From JBEIVB01 sp040374085 (GTDB lineage Bacteria; Bacteroidota; Bacteroidia; UBA4408), in contig JBEIVB010000037.1 in NCBI GenBank assembly GCA_040374085.1, forward strand, positions 1 to 22,409: a stretch of 22,409 nt of DNA, read 5' to 3'. The notes under the pieces are model-generated. The model saw only the letters and a program-made list of their open reading frames with translations, did not search any database and was not told where the DNA came from. How positions within the stretch are numbered: the first letter of the stretch is position 1; each line of letters starts with the position of its first letter. Below are positions 6,946 through 14,783 of this stretch, one piece after another. The position numbers and the translations under genes were made by a program.

Positions 6946-7540
6946 TCCCGACGAGCGAAACTTACGCACCGTTGTGGAATGCCTGCAGGATGGAGGCATA
7001 GTGGTGTACCCTACGGATACCATCTACGGAATTGGGTGCGACATCTTTAAAACCCGCAGCGTAGAAAAGATTTATAAGTTAAAAGGAGTTGACCCACACA
7101 AGGCAAACTTTTCCCTTGTGTGCTGCGATCTGAGCCAAATTTCTTACTTCACCCGACATATTGAAACGCCGGTGTACAAGGCCATGAAGAAAGTGCTGCC
7201 GGGTCCATTCACCTTCATTTTAGAGGCAGGCAAAGAGGTGCCAAAGTTGTTTCTGAGCCGAAAAAAAACCGTGGGCATTCGCGTGCCGGATAACCTCATT
7301 TGCAGAGAAATTGTGCGCATGCTGGGCCACCCCATCGTTTCTACCTCGGTGCACGACAACGATGAGGTGTTGGAATATACCACCGACCCCGAGCTCATTC
7401 ATGAACGCTACGGCAACCGGGTAGATCTGGTAATCGATGGCGGTTTCGGTGGGAACGTCCCGTCTACGGTAATCGACTGCAGCAACGGAGACATGACCCT
7501 CATTCGGACCGGAAAAGGCGATCCGGATCTTATTTTATAA
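6920..7540 (+). CDS. Sua5/YciO/YrdC/YwlC family protein, YciO-like
   Basis: A 206-residue YrdC-fold protein. It has the nucleotide and tRNA-binding family signatures: VVYPTDTIYGIGCD near the N-terminus, KLKGVDPHKANFSLVCCDLS, LPGPFTFILEA, and KKTVGIRVPDN. Family members TsaC/Sua5 make threonylcarbamoyl-AMP for the t6A modification of ANN-decoding tRNAs. This one looks closer to the YciO branch: the segment after GHPIV reads STSVHDNDE instead of the STSAN-type motif of TsaC, and there is no C-terminal Sua5 domain. The start is a GTG at 6920 giving MLLRIHPDNP, the usual beginning of Bacteroidota homologues. It lies inside the end of the hydroxylase gene, so translation is probably coupled. Confidence 0.85.
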   Translation: MLLRIHPDNPDERNLRTVVECLQDGGIVVYPTDTIYGIGCDIFKTRSVEKIYKLKGVDPHKANFSLVCCDLSQISYFTRHIETPVYKAMKKVLPGPFTFILEAGKEVPKLFLSRKKTVGIRVPDNLICREIVRMLGHPIVSTSVHDNDEVLEYTTDPELIHERYGNRVDLVIDGGFGGNVPSTVIDCSNGDMTLIRTGKGDPDLIL

Positions 7541-7551
7541 AACAAAACAAT

Positions 7552-7580
7552 AAAAAAGGCCCGAATCTCTTCGGGCCTTT
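7552..7580. terminator. Bidirectional intrinsic terminator
   Basis: GGCCCGAA (7558-7565) and TTCGGGCC (7570-7577) form an 8-bp stem with a TCTC loop. A T-run follows on the minus strand (six Ts, 7552-7557) and a shorter TTT on the plus strand. It serves the YciO-like gene (plus) and the small secreted protein gene (minus), which converge here. Confidence 0.88.
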
Positions 7581-7599
7581 GCATTTGATGATTTCGCCA

Positions 7600-7905
7600 T
7601 TACTTCTTCTGCACAGGCAGGGGCTTTTTGCCGGCCGGGCTGCCTTCTGGCTTGTTGGCTTTGAAACGTTTATCGGGCGTGCCGTCTTTTTTAAGCGGTC
7701 CGCTTGGCTTTGCGGTTTCCTTATTCTCTTTGTAGCGCATATCGGGTGTACCATCTTTCTTAAGCTTGGTACCGTCCTTTGCATCCTTTGAGGCTTCTGC
7801 CTTCTCGGATTTCTTTGCGTCTTTTTGGCCTTTTGATTGAGCTTGCGTGCTTTGCAGGGCCACTCCAAACATTAGGAGCACAGCCCACAACAGAATTTTT
7901 TTCAT
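7600..7905 (-). CDS. Small Lys-rich secreted protein with duplicated LKKDGTPD motif
   Basis: A 101-residue protein. A Sec signal peptide (MKKILLWAVLLMFGVALQS, cleaved near TQAQS) is followed by a highly charged Lys/Glu/Asp-rich mature chain. A 15-residue unit occurs twice, at residues 48-62 (LKKDGTPDMRYKENK) and 71-85 (LKKDGTPDKRFKANK), 23 residues apart. I do not recognise a named domain. KDGTPDxR-type motifs occur, from memory, in other small exported Bacteroidota proteins of unknown role. The start at 7905 is chosen because it begins the signal peptide; the frame extends to 7938 without one. A promoter box lies upstream at 7936. Confidence 0.8.
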   Translation of the reverse strand: MKKILLWAVLLMFGVALQSTQAQSKGQKDAKKSEKAEASKDAKDGTKLKKDGTPDMRYKENKETAKPSGPLKKDGTPDKRFKANKPEGSPAGKKPLPVQKK

Positions 7906-7935
7906 GGTGAGTACGTTATTTGGGTTTTTACGGAA

Positions 7936-7943
7936 CAAAGATA
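7936..7943 (-). promoter_or_regulatory. Putative -7 box for the Lys-rich secreted protein
   Basis: The minus strand reads TATCTTTG (TAnnTTTG), 30 nt upstream of the ATG at 7905. No clear TTG lies 19 nt further upstream. Confidence 0.5.
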
Positions 7944-7981
7944 ATCGGCTCTTTAACCGACATTCTTAAAAACAAAGAAAA

Positions 7982-8635
7982 TCATCGGGCGTAATCGTCC
8001 TCTTCTTCTTTCTTGCGCGACTCTTCGAGAATGGCACGATACCGATCGATGCGGTTTCGTTGGCGAGCCTTTCGTCCGAAATTGTCGTACAGAAAGCTGA
8101 ATGGGCTGGTATAAGCATCGGCGGCTTTCTCAATAAACGACCGGTTCTCTTTGGCGCGCATGGCCTCTAAATAGCGAATCATGCGCAGGCTGTCGCGCAG
8201 ATAAGAATTCATGAACTGGTTTTGTATGGAGCGCCGTTTGCTCAAGGCGCGCACCACATACGTTCTCACCCGAAGCGTATCGGTGTGCATCAACACCTGT
8301 ATGGAATAGTTGCTCACCCCCAGTTTGCTCCTAAAGAAAAAGAAACGCGTGCCGTAAGTAAACTTCCGGAATCGGAGCGTGTCGCCTTCACCCACGTTCA
8401 ATTCAAAAGCCCCGGTGCTGTCGGTACGGGTAGAGGTTCTGCGGGTGAGGTTTTGTACCACCACCTGTGGAATGGGCACCAGTCCGCGGTCTTCGTCTTG
8501 CACCGTGCCCCTTACGCGATACCAAACCGTTGAGTCGGAGTCTGCTGCGTGGGAGGAAAGCCCCCAAAGACACACCCAAAAAAGCGTGAAAAAGAGGCGG
8601 AAAATGGTAGGGCGTTGAGGCACCGGAAATGGCAT
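7982..8635 (-). CDS. Secreted protein with carboxypeptidase-D regulatory-like domain
   Basis: A 217-residue protein. An N-terminal signal peptide (FRLFFTLFWVCLWGLSSHAA) is followed by a beta-sandwich segment at about residues 38-115 resembling CarboxypepD_reg-like domains: RVRGTVQDED, PIPQVVVQNLTRRTST, TDSTGAFELNVGEGDTLRF and an Ile/Val-rich last strand. The C-terminal ~95 residues are helical and rich in Arg, Lys and Glu, ending KKEEEDDYAR. Such domains occur at the N-terminus of TonB-dependent receptors and in stand-alone cell-envelope proteins of Bacteroidota; here no receptor barrel follows. The role is unknown. It lies 76 nt upstream of the Lys-rich protein gene, which has its own promoter box. 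Confidence 0.75.
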   Translation of the reverse strand: MPFPVPQRPTIFRLFFTLFWVCLWGLSSHAADSDSTVWYRVRGTVQDEDRGLVPIPQVVVQNLTRRTSTRTDSTGAFELNVGEGDTLRFRKFTYGTRFFFFRSKLGVSNYSIQVLMHTDTLRVRTYVVRALSKRRSIQNQFMNSYLRDSLRMIRYLEAMRAKENRSFIEKAADAYTSPFSFLYDNFGRKARQRNRIDRYRAILEESRKKEEEDDYAR

Positions 8636-8748
8636 TGGAACAAACCAACGAAAAAAGGTCCGAGAACCACCCCTGTGCTCGTGAAAAATTTGTTAATAAA
8701 CTGCCCGAAACCCAGCCTGATAAATGCGCCGGAAGCCCTGTATTTTCC

Positions 8749-8756
8749 TATCTTTG
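8749..8756 (+). promoter_or_regulatory. Putative -7 box for gyrB
   Basis: TATCTTTG (TAnnTTTG) lies 31 nt upstream of the gyrB ATG. A TTG element at -33 is not evident. Confidence 0.5.
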
Positions 8757-8787
8757 AGAACACTTTTTAACCTTCATTTTTTCTTTC

Positions 8788-10746
8788 ATGAGCGACAATT
8801 CAAATTCCGCTGTTTCCAACCAATACGATGCCGATAGCATACAGGTACTGGAAGGTTTGGAAGCCGTGCGGAAACGTCCGGCTATGTACATTGGCGACGT
8901 AGGCTTTAAGGGCTTGCATCACTTGGTGTATGAGGTGCTGGACAACTCCATTGACGAAGCCCTGGCAGGGCATTGCCGTTTTATTACGGTAACCATTCAC
9001 CCCAACAACGCCATTTCCGTTCAAGACGATGGACGGGGCATTCCCACCGGGATGCACCCCAAAGAAGGCAAATCGGCGTTGGAAGTGGTTATGACGGTGC
9101 TGCATGCGGGCGGCAAATTCGACAAAGACAGCTACAAAGTTTCGGGTGGCTTGCACGGTGTAGGGGTTTCCTGCGTGAATGCCTTGAGTACCCTCATGCG
9201 TACCACCGTTGAGCGGGAAGGAAAAATTTGGCGACAATCGTTTAGTTGTGGGAAGCCCATCAGCGAGGTGGAGGTCATTGGCACCTCCGACAAAACCGGC
9301 ACGCATCAGTATTTTGAGCCGGATCTGACCATCTTCAACGTGGGTGAGTACAACTTCGACACCCTTGCTTCCCGCATGCGCGAGTTGGCCTATCTCAACA
9401 AAGGCATACACCTCACCCTCATGGATGAGCGCGAAGTACAGACCGATGGTTCATTCCTCACCCAAGTTTTCTTCAGCCAAGGGGGCTTGCGTGAGTTTGT
9501 TGCCTACCTCGACTCCACTCGGGAAACCCTCATCGATGAGCCCATCTACATGGAATCCAACAAAGGCGGAATACCCGTTGAAGTGGCCATGTTATACAAT
9601 TCGAGTTATACCGAAAACATCCACTCCTACGTCAACAACATCAACACCCACGAAGGCGGTACGCATTTGGCCGGTTTCCGCCGAGGTCTGACGCGCACGC
9701 TGAAAAGCTATGCCGAAAAATCGGGCATGCTGAAAAACGTGAAGTTTGAGATTGCCGGCGACGACTTCCGAGAAGGCCTCACGTCTGTGATTTCCGTGAA
9801 AGTGGCCGAACCTCAGTTTGAGGGACAGACCAAAACAAAGCTGGGCAACAACGAGGTGATGGGGGCTGTGGATACTGCTGTAAGCGAGATGTTGAACAAC
9901 TACCTTGAAGAGCATCCGAAGCAAGCCAAACTCATTGTAGACAAAGTAATTCTTGCGGCCACTGCGCGCCACGCAGCGCGTAAGGCACGTGAGATGGTGC
10001 AGCGCAAGAACGTCCTCACCGGGTCCGGCCTTCCGGGTAAACTCTCCGACTGTTCCGAAACCGATCCATCCAAATGTGAAATCTACCTTGTGGAGGGCGA
10101 CTCTGCAGGCGGAACCGCCAAGCAAGGGCGCAACCGAAACTTTCAGGCCATCCTGCCCCTGCGCGGAAAAATCCTGAACGTAGAGAAGGCCATGATGTAC
10201 AAGATCTTCGAAAACGAGGAGATCAAGAACATGTTCACTGCGCTGGGTGTGTCTATTGGCACCGCCGAAGACAGCAAGGAACTCAATATGGAGAAGCTTC
10301 GCTACCATAAGATTGTAATTATGACCGATGCCGACGTCGACGGCAGTCACATCACCACCCTCATTCTTACCTTCTTCTTCCGCTATATGAAAGGGCTTAT
10401 AGAGCGCGGCTATGTGTACATCGCAACGCCACCTCTGTACCTCGTTAAGAAAGGGCGCGAGCAGCGTTATGCTTGGAACGAGGAGCAGCGCTTACAAGCG
10501 GTGAAGGACCTTGCAGGCGACAAAGAATCATCGGTGAACATACAACGCTACAAGGGCTTGGGAGAGATGAACGCTGAGCAACTTTGGGAAACCACCATGA
10601 ATCCGGAGAACCGCACCTTGCGTCAGGTTACCATCGACAGTGCCGCCGAAGCGGATCACATCTTCTCTATGCTGATGGGCGACGACGTTCCTCCACGCCG
10701 CGATTTCATTGAGCGCAATGCGAAATACGCGAAGATCGACGCATAA
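8788..10746 (+). CDS. gyrB: DNA gyrase subunit B
   Basis: The ATPase subunit of the A2B2 type II topoisomerase that introduces negative supercoils. The GHKL ATPase has VRKRPAMYIGD, the catalytic Glu49 and Asn53 in YEVLDNSIDEALAG, DDGRGIPTG and GGLHGVGVSCVNALS. The transducer domain follows. The TOPRIM domain begins at about 431 with EIYLVEGDSAGG (Glu436) and carries the metal-binding Asp pair in DADVDGSH (D514, D516). The gyrase B tail has RYKGLGEMNAEQLWETTM. At 652 residues it lacks the ~170-residue insert of E. coli GyrB, as usual in this phylum. The chain reads intact from ATG 8788. It is monocistronic, between its own -7 box and a strong terminator. Confidence 0.97.
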   Translation: MSDNSNSAVSNQYDADSIQVLEGLEAVRKRPAMYIGDVGFKGLHHLVYEVLDNSIDEALAGHCRFITVTIHPNNAISVQDDGRGIPTGMHPKEGKSALEVVMTVLHAGGKFDKDSYKVSGGLHGVGVSCVNALSTLMRTTVEREGKIWRQSFSCGKPISEVEVIGTSDKTGTHQYFEPDLTIFNVGEYNFDTLASRMRELAYLNKGIHLTLMDEREVQTDGSFLTQVFFSQGGLREFVAYLDSTRETLIDEPIYMESNKGGIPVEVAMLYNSSYTENIHSYVNNINTHEGGTHLAGFRRGLTRTLKSYAEKSGMLKNVKFEIAGDDFREGLTSVISVKVAEPQFEGQTKTKLGNNEVMGAVDTAVSEMLNNYLEEHPKQAKLIVDKVILAATARHAARKAREMVQRKNVLTGSGLPGKLSDCSETDPSKCEIYLVEGDSAGGTAKQGRNRNFQAILPLRGKILNVEKAMMYKIFENEEIKNMFTALGVSIGTAEDSKELNMEKLRYHKIVIMTDADVDGSHITTLILTFFFRYMKGLIERGYVYIATPPLYLVKKGREQRYAWNEEQRLQAVKDLAGDKESSVNIQRYKGLGEMNAEQLWETTMNPENRTLRQVTIDSAAEADHIFSMLMGDDVPPRRDFIERNAKYAKIDA

Positions 10747-10766
10747 CCTCTGTACGATAAAAAACG

Positions 10767-10797
10767 AAAAAGCCACCTGAACGGGTGGCTTTTTTTT
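10767..10797. terminator. Bidirectional intrinsic terminator between gyrB and symporter
   Basis: AGCCACC (10771-10777) pairs with GGTGGCT (10784-10790) around TGAACG. An A-run precedes it and eight Ts follow, so it works in both directions for the convergent genes. Confidence 0.92.
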
Positions 10798-10801
10798 GGG
10801 C

Positions 10802-12076
10802 TTAGGATTGTGGCGCCGGTTGAGGTTCAAACTCGCCTTCCCACTTGGCTACTACCACAGAAGCTAAGCAATTGCCCAGCACATTTACGGCGGTTCGGGC
10901 CATATCCATGAGGGCGTCTATGCCCAGAATGGCGAACACCGGCCAGGCCGGGAGTTGAAACGAGGCCACCGTTCCGAGCAGAATAACCAGAGAAGCGCGC
11001 GGCACCCCTGCCACACCCTTGCTCGTAAGCATGAGCGTGAACACCATCACCACCTGAGTAGAAAACGGAAGGTGAATGCCGGCAGCCTGAGCCACAAACA
11101 CCGCAGCAAGACTCAGATACAGCGTGGTTCCGTCGAGGTTGAAACTGTAGCCCGTAGGCATCACAAACGCCACCACCTTGCGCGGCACACCAAAGCGCTC
11201 CATAGATTCCATGGCCGTAGGCAAAGCCGCCTCGCTGCTTGCGGTAGCAAACGCGAGCGCTACCGGAGAAGAAACCGCCTGCACAAAGCCCCGAATGGGA
11301 ACCCGTGTGAACCAGGCAATGGGCAACAACACCAATACAATAAAACAAATTAAGGCGCCATACAGGGTGAGCAGAAGCTGCAAGAGGTTGCCCAACACAC
11401 CCACCCCGAGACTCGACACGGTATAGGCAATGGCCGCTCCAACGCCAATCGGGGCCATGTACATTACCACCGCGGTAAACTTAAACATCGTTTCGGTGAG
11501 CGATTCGGCAAAGGCCAGCATGGGCTTTCGTTTCTCCTCCCGCACCAAAGCAAGCGCAATACCAAACAGCACGCTGAACACCACCACCTGCAAAACCTGC
11601 CCCTCCGCAACCGATTTGGCAATGTTCTCCGGAAAAAGGTGGAGGAAGATCTCTCCGGCAGACTGAGCCTTCGGAGCGGTTGGACCCTGCAATCCGGCAG
11701 GAACAGCAATTCCGGAGCCGGCCTGAGAGAGGTTGATGGCGGCCAATCCAACAAACAGCGCTAAGGTTGTTACCACCTCGAAATACAACAAGGCTTTCCA
11801 ACCCATGCGACCCACCTGACGGATGTTGGAATGGCCGGCAATGCCCACCACCAACGTTCCAAAAAGCAAGGGAGAAACAATGGTTTTCACCAACCGCAAA
11901 AACGCATGGCTTATGGCATCGGCTGCAGGGGCAACCTCGGGGAAAGCATAGCCCACCTCGGCACCCGCCCACATGGCCACCACTATCCACCACGTAAGCT
12001 TTTTGGAACGCCAAGCCCACCAAACTACGGCAGCAAGGCCAACCAGCCTGAGCCCCAACATCATCGTTCCATCCAT
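10802..12076 (-). CDS. Dicarboxylate/amino acid:cation symporter (DAACS/SDF family)
   Basis: A 424-residue inner-membrane secondary transporter of the glutamate/dicarboxylate family. Seen in order are hydrophobic N-terminal spans, LVKTIVSPLLFGTLVVGIAG, the Ser-rich hairpin HP1 (ATASSEAALPTAMESM), the TM7 motif PTGYSFNLDGTTLYLSLAAVF, hairpin HP2 (SKGVAGVPRASLVIL) and TM8 (IDALMDMARTAVNVLGN). The TM8 motif keeps the Arg, Thr and Asn used for substrate and cation binding, but ends in Asn where archaeal GltPh has Asp405; this variant is common among bacterial members. The substrate is probably a C4-dicarboxylate, glutamate/aspartate or a similar acid, taken up with Na+ or H+. An upstream promoter is not clear. 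It follows the dipeptidase on the same strand after an 85-nt gap. Confidence 0.92.
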   Translation of the reverse strand: MDGTMMLGLRLVGLAAVVWWAWRSKKLTWWIVVAMWAGAEVGYAFPEVAPAADAISHAFLRLVKTIVSPLLFGTLVVGIAGHSNIRQVGRMGWKALLYFEVVTTLALFVGLAAINLSQAGSGIAVPAGLQGPTAPKAQSAGEIFLHLFPENIAKSVAEGQVLQVVVFSVLFGIALALVREEKRKPMLAFAESLTETMFKFTAVVMYMAPIGVGAAIAYTVSSLGVGVLGNLLQLLLTLYGALICFIVLVLLPIAWFTRVPIRGFVQAVSSPVALAFATASSEAALPTAMESMERFGVPRKVVAFVMPTGYSFNLDGTTLYLSLAAVFVAQAAGIHLPFSTQVVMVFTLMLTSKGVAGVPRASLVILLGTVASFQLPAWPVFAILGIDALMDMARTAVNVLGNCLASVVVAKWEGEFEPQPAPQS

Positions 12077-12161
12077 AACCTTATTGTTTTATTTTATGCA
12101 CAGAACGGAACCAGCCGAAACGCAATCATCCGGTTTCAGGTACCCGGTCGGTTCTTGGCTT

Positions 12162-13541
12162 TTATAAAGAGAAGTGGTGAAAGAACTGAGGAATGGTTTC
12201 AATACCTTTAAAGTAATTGAACACTCCATAATGCTCGTTGGGCGAATGCAGGGCATCGCTGTCGAGACCAAAGCCCATGAGCACCGATTTCAGCCCCAGC
12301 TCCTTCTCAAACAAGGCCACAATGGGAATGCTGCCTCCGCCCCGGGTTGGAATGGGACGCTTTCCAAAAGTAGTTTCCATAGCCGCGGCAGCCGCCTGGT
12401 AGGCCTTACCCTGGGTATCGGTTACATAGGCCTCGCCACCGTGGTGAGGACGGACCTCCACCTTTACGTATGGTGGGGCTATGCGCTGGAAATGCTCGGA
12501 AAACAAGCGGGTAATTTCTTCGCTCTTCTGATTGGGTACCAAACGCATGGAAATCTTGGCATAGGCTTTTGAAGGCAACACGGTTTTGGCGCCTTCGCCA
12601 ATGTATCCGCCCCACATGCCGTTTACTTCCAGGGTAGGACGAATTCCGGTGCGCTCCAAGGTGCTGTATCCGGCTTCGCCCCGAAGCGCGCCAACACCCA
12701 GGTCAACCTTATATGCCTCTTCATCAAAAGGCGTGCGGGCCATTTCCTGGCGGTCTGCTGGCGAAAGCTCTACCACGCCATCGTAAAAGCCGGGAATGGT
12801 GATGTGGTTGTTCGCATCTTTCATGCTGGCGATCATCTCGCACAACACCTGAACCGGGTTGGCGACCGCACCACCGTATACACCGCTGTGCAAATCGCGG
12901 TTCGGTCCGGTAACCTCTACCTCTACGTAGCTGAGTCCGCGCAACCCCACATCGATGCTGGGCAGATCGTTGGCCAAGATGGAGGTGTCGGATATTAATA
13001 TAACATCGGCTTTAAGTCGCTCTTTGTTGGCGCTTACGAAGGGTCCCAGATTCGAGGAGCCAACTTCTTCCTCACCCTCAATCATAAACTTAACGTTGCA
13101 GGCAAGGGTATTCGTTTTGAGCATAACCTCGAGGGCTTTGATGTGCATAAACATCTGCCCTTTATCGTCGCAGGAACCGCGGGCGAAAATGGCACCTTCG
13201 GGATGGATGGGTGTGGTGCGGATTACCGGCTCAAAAGGCGGACTGTTCCAGAGATCGAGCGGATCGGGCGGTTGCACATCGTAATGCCCGTAAACGAGCA
13301 CCGTTGGTTTTGCGGGATCCACCATTTTCTCTCCATACACAATGGGATAACCGCCAGTGGGCATAAGCTCTACTGCATCGGCTCCGGCGGCTTTCAGATA
13401 AGCAGCAACCCCTTCGGCCGTGCGCAGCACATCGGCTTTGTAGGAAGGGTCGGCGCTAACGGAGGGTATGCGGAGGAGATCGAGCAGTTCATCTAAGAAT
13501 CGCTGGCGGTTGGCATCGATATACGTGCGTTGTGCTTGCAT
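12162..13541 (-). CDS. M20 family metallo-dipeptidase
   Basis: A 459-residue cytoplasmic di-zinc peptidase of the M20/M25/M40 family, close in pattern to carnosinase-type dipeptidases. Metal and catalytic residues are seen in order: VYGHYDVQPP (H86, D88), RGSCDDKGQ (bridging Asp near 125), EGEEEVGS (Glu 157-159) and a C-terminal ALHSPNEHYGV His. An internal lid/dimerisation domain sits between (VEVTGPNRDLHSGVYGG). It should hydrolyse dipeptides or short peptides. I chose the ATG at 13541 (MQAQRTYIDA); the frame runs 45 codons further upstream but would cross the promoter and the next gene. With the adjacent symporter it may serve uptake and breakdown of amino-acid nutrients. Confidence 0.92.
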   Translation of the reverse strand: MQAQRTYIDANRQRFLDELLDLLRIPSVSADPSYKADVLRTAEGVAAYLKAAGADAVELMPTGGYPIVYGEKMVDPAKPTVLVYGHYDVQPPDPLDLWNSPPFEPVIRTTPIHPEGAIFARGSCDDKGQMFMHIKALEVMLKTNTLACNVKFMIEGEEEVGSSNLGPFVSANKERLKADVILISDTSILANDLPSIDVGLRGLSYVEVEVTGPNRDLHSGVYGGAVANPVQVLCEMIASMKDANNHITIPGFYDGVVELSPADRQEMARTPFDEEAYKVDLGVGALRGEAGYSTLERTGIRPTLEVNGMWGGYIGEGAKTVLPSKAYAKISMRLVPNQKSEEITRLFSEHFQRIAPPYVKVEVRPHHGGEAYVTDTQGKAYQAAAAAMETTFGKRPIPTRGGGSIPIVALFEKELGLKSVLMGFGLDSDALHSPNEHYGVFNYFKGIETIPQFFHHFSL

Positions 13542-13563
13542 GATGGATTTGATTTTGGGCCTC

Positions 13564-13594
13564 CAAAAGTACGCAATGCCCCTGCCTATGCAAA
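13564..13594 (-). promoter_or_regulatory. Bacteroidota-type promoter of the dipeptidase gene
   Basis: On the minus strand TTTG (13594-13591), then exactly 19 nt, then TACTTTTG (13571-13564). This is the consensus TTTG-N19-TAnnTTTG. The box lies 22 nt upstream of the ATG at 13541, one of the best promoter matches in the window. Confidence 0.75.
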
Positions 13595-13606
13595 TGGCTG
13601 AGCGGG

Positions 13607-13614
13607 TATCTTTG
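13607..13614 (+). promoter_or_regulatory. Putative -7 box of the TPR gene, almost on the start codon
   Basis: TATCTTTG matches TAnnTTTG but ends only 4 nt before the ATG at 13619. Transcription would begin at or within a few bases of the start codon, suggesting a leaderless or near-leaderless mRNA. No TTG at -33. Confidence 0.4.
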
Positions 13615-13618
13615 CGGC

Positions 13619-14767
13619 ATGCGGCGATTTTTGTTGACGATCCTTTGGGTGATGGCCTTTCTTGCTGCGCGGGCACAGGAGCAGGATACCCTTACCGCGG
13701 CATTGGAAGTGGCCCCAGACGCTGAGGCAAAAGCTGTGGTTTGGACCGATGCCGGCAGGTCCTTTCTGGACCGTCGCAGGTATGCCCAGGCCCTGTCCTG
13801 TTTTGAAGAGGCACTTGCCCTCAAGAAAAATAAGCCGGAGCCACGGTGGTGGCTCTGGTCGGCAGAAGCTGCCTTGGGTGCCAAGAACCTGGAAAAAGCC
13901 TATTTTTATAATTATAAAATAATAAACCTGCCGCCCTCCACGGTCCAGCCAAGGGATCTTTGGAAAGCCCTCTTGCAGACCGGGTTGCTTTTTCAGCGTA
14001 TGGGGGAATGGAGCAACGCAGAGGTGTGGTATCGGAAAGCCCTCATTCTATCCAGAAATCAATTGAAAGCCACAGAGCGACTTGTGGCTATGGAAGCCCT
14101 TGCGGAAGCCTTGCTGCACCTCAATCGGCTGCAGGAAGCCGAAGAGCTTTGCCTAAGGGGGCTGGCCATCAAGCAACAGCTTCGTTTGGAGGTGCAATCG
14201 GGCGACGAGCTTACCCTCTTGGGCGAGCTGCGATTGGCACAGGGAAAAGTGAAAGAGGCGGAAGAAGCTTTCTCTGCCGCCCTGAACATAAAATCAGCTT
14301 TCCCTTATGCCAGTGGGGAAGCCAGAGCGGCCCGAGGCTGCTCGGCCTGTGCCCTGGCGATGGGCAAAACCCAACAGGCCTTGGTCTACCTGGTGCAGGC
14401 CGAAAAAGCCACCTCCCAAGAGCCCAACCGCGAAAACCGCAAAGCCCAGGCAGCTTGGGCATGGCGCGTGTACACAGCCTTGGGAAAACAAGGGGCAGCC
14501 CAAGAACATCTCAAGCGCTATGAACAACTTCGGCAAGAGGACATTACGGACTCGCTTCAGGGCAAATTGGTGCGTCTGAACATCTTGCTATCCGGCAAAA
14601 AGGAGGAGATTCTAACATTAACTGAAAGCTATAAAAAAAACCTAAAGGAACACGCTCTCCTGAAATCGAATCGGCGTAAAAAAAACATCCTTTGGGGGGT
14701 TGGTGCCGTGGCTCTTTTGGTGGCGTTCGCATGGTGGTTGATGGCCAGAAAAAAGAGGGTAGCCTAA
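13619..14767 (+). CDS. TPR-repeat protein with signal peptide and C-terminal membrane anchor
   Basis: A 382-residue protein. A signal peptide (MRRFLLTILWVMAFLAARAQ) is followed by a superhelix of TPR-like helix pairs at about residues 40-300, for example RRYAQALSCFEEALALKK, GEWSNAEVWYRKALIL, NRLQEAEELCLRGLAI and GKVKEAEEAFSAALNI. A linker precedes a C-terminal membrane span (ILWGVGAVALLVAFAWWLM) and a short basic tail RKKRVA. The TPR part should face the periplasm, held in the inner membrane. The layout matches the sensor half of Bacteroidota TPR-kinase or TPR-LuxR proteins, but here the chain stops just after the span, so no output domain exists in this gene. A scaffold or partner-binding role is likely; the partner is unknown. 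The next gene has its own promoter. Confidence 0.83.
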   Translation: MRRFLLTILWVMAFLAARAQEQDTLTAALEVAPDAEAKAVVWTDAGRSFLDRRRYAQALSCFEEALALKKNKPEPRWWLWSAEAALGAKNLEKAYFYNYKIINLPPSTVQPRDLWKALLQTGLLFQRMGEWSNAEVWYRKALILSRNQLKATERLVAMEALAEALLHLNRLQEAEELCLRGLAIKQQLRLEVQSGDELTLLGELRLAQGKVKEAEEAFSAALNIKSAFPYASGEARAARGCSACALAMGKTQQALVYLVQAEKATSQEPNRENRKAQAAWAWRVYTALGKQGAAQEHLKRYEQLRQEDITDSLQGKLVRLNILLSGKKEEILTLTESYKKNLKEHALLKSNRRKKNILWGVGAVALLVAFAWWLMARKKRVA

Positions 14768-14783
14768 GCATACCGAAAGGGCA

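Noticed and set aside
6448..7023. 191-residue open frame antisense to the hydroxylase and YciO-like genes
   Set aside because: The His clusters and YrdC motifs on the plus strand are unambiguous.
9592..10350. 252-residue open frame antisense to gyrB
   Set aside because: It lies wholly inside a certain gyrB reading, has no recognisable domain and is the usual antisense shadow of a long conserved gene.
12077..12161. Terminator or promoter between dipeptidase and symporter
   Set aside because: The 85-nt gap has no hairpin followed by a T-run and no TAnnTTTG box on the minus strand that I can find, so I leave it unassigned.
13542..13676. 45-residue N-terminal extension of the dipeptidase
   Set aside because: It would cross the dipeptidase promoter and the start of the divergent TPR gene, and M20 dipeptidases normally begin about where the ATG at 13541 places it.
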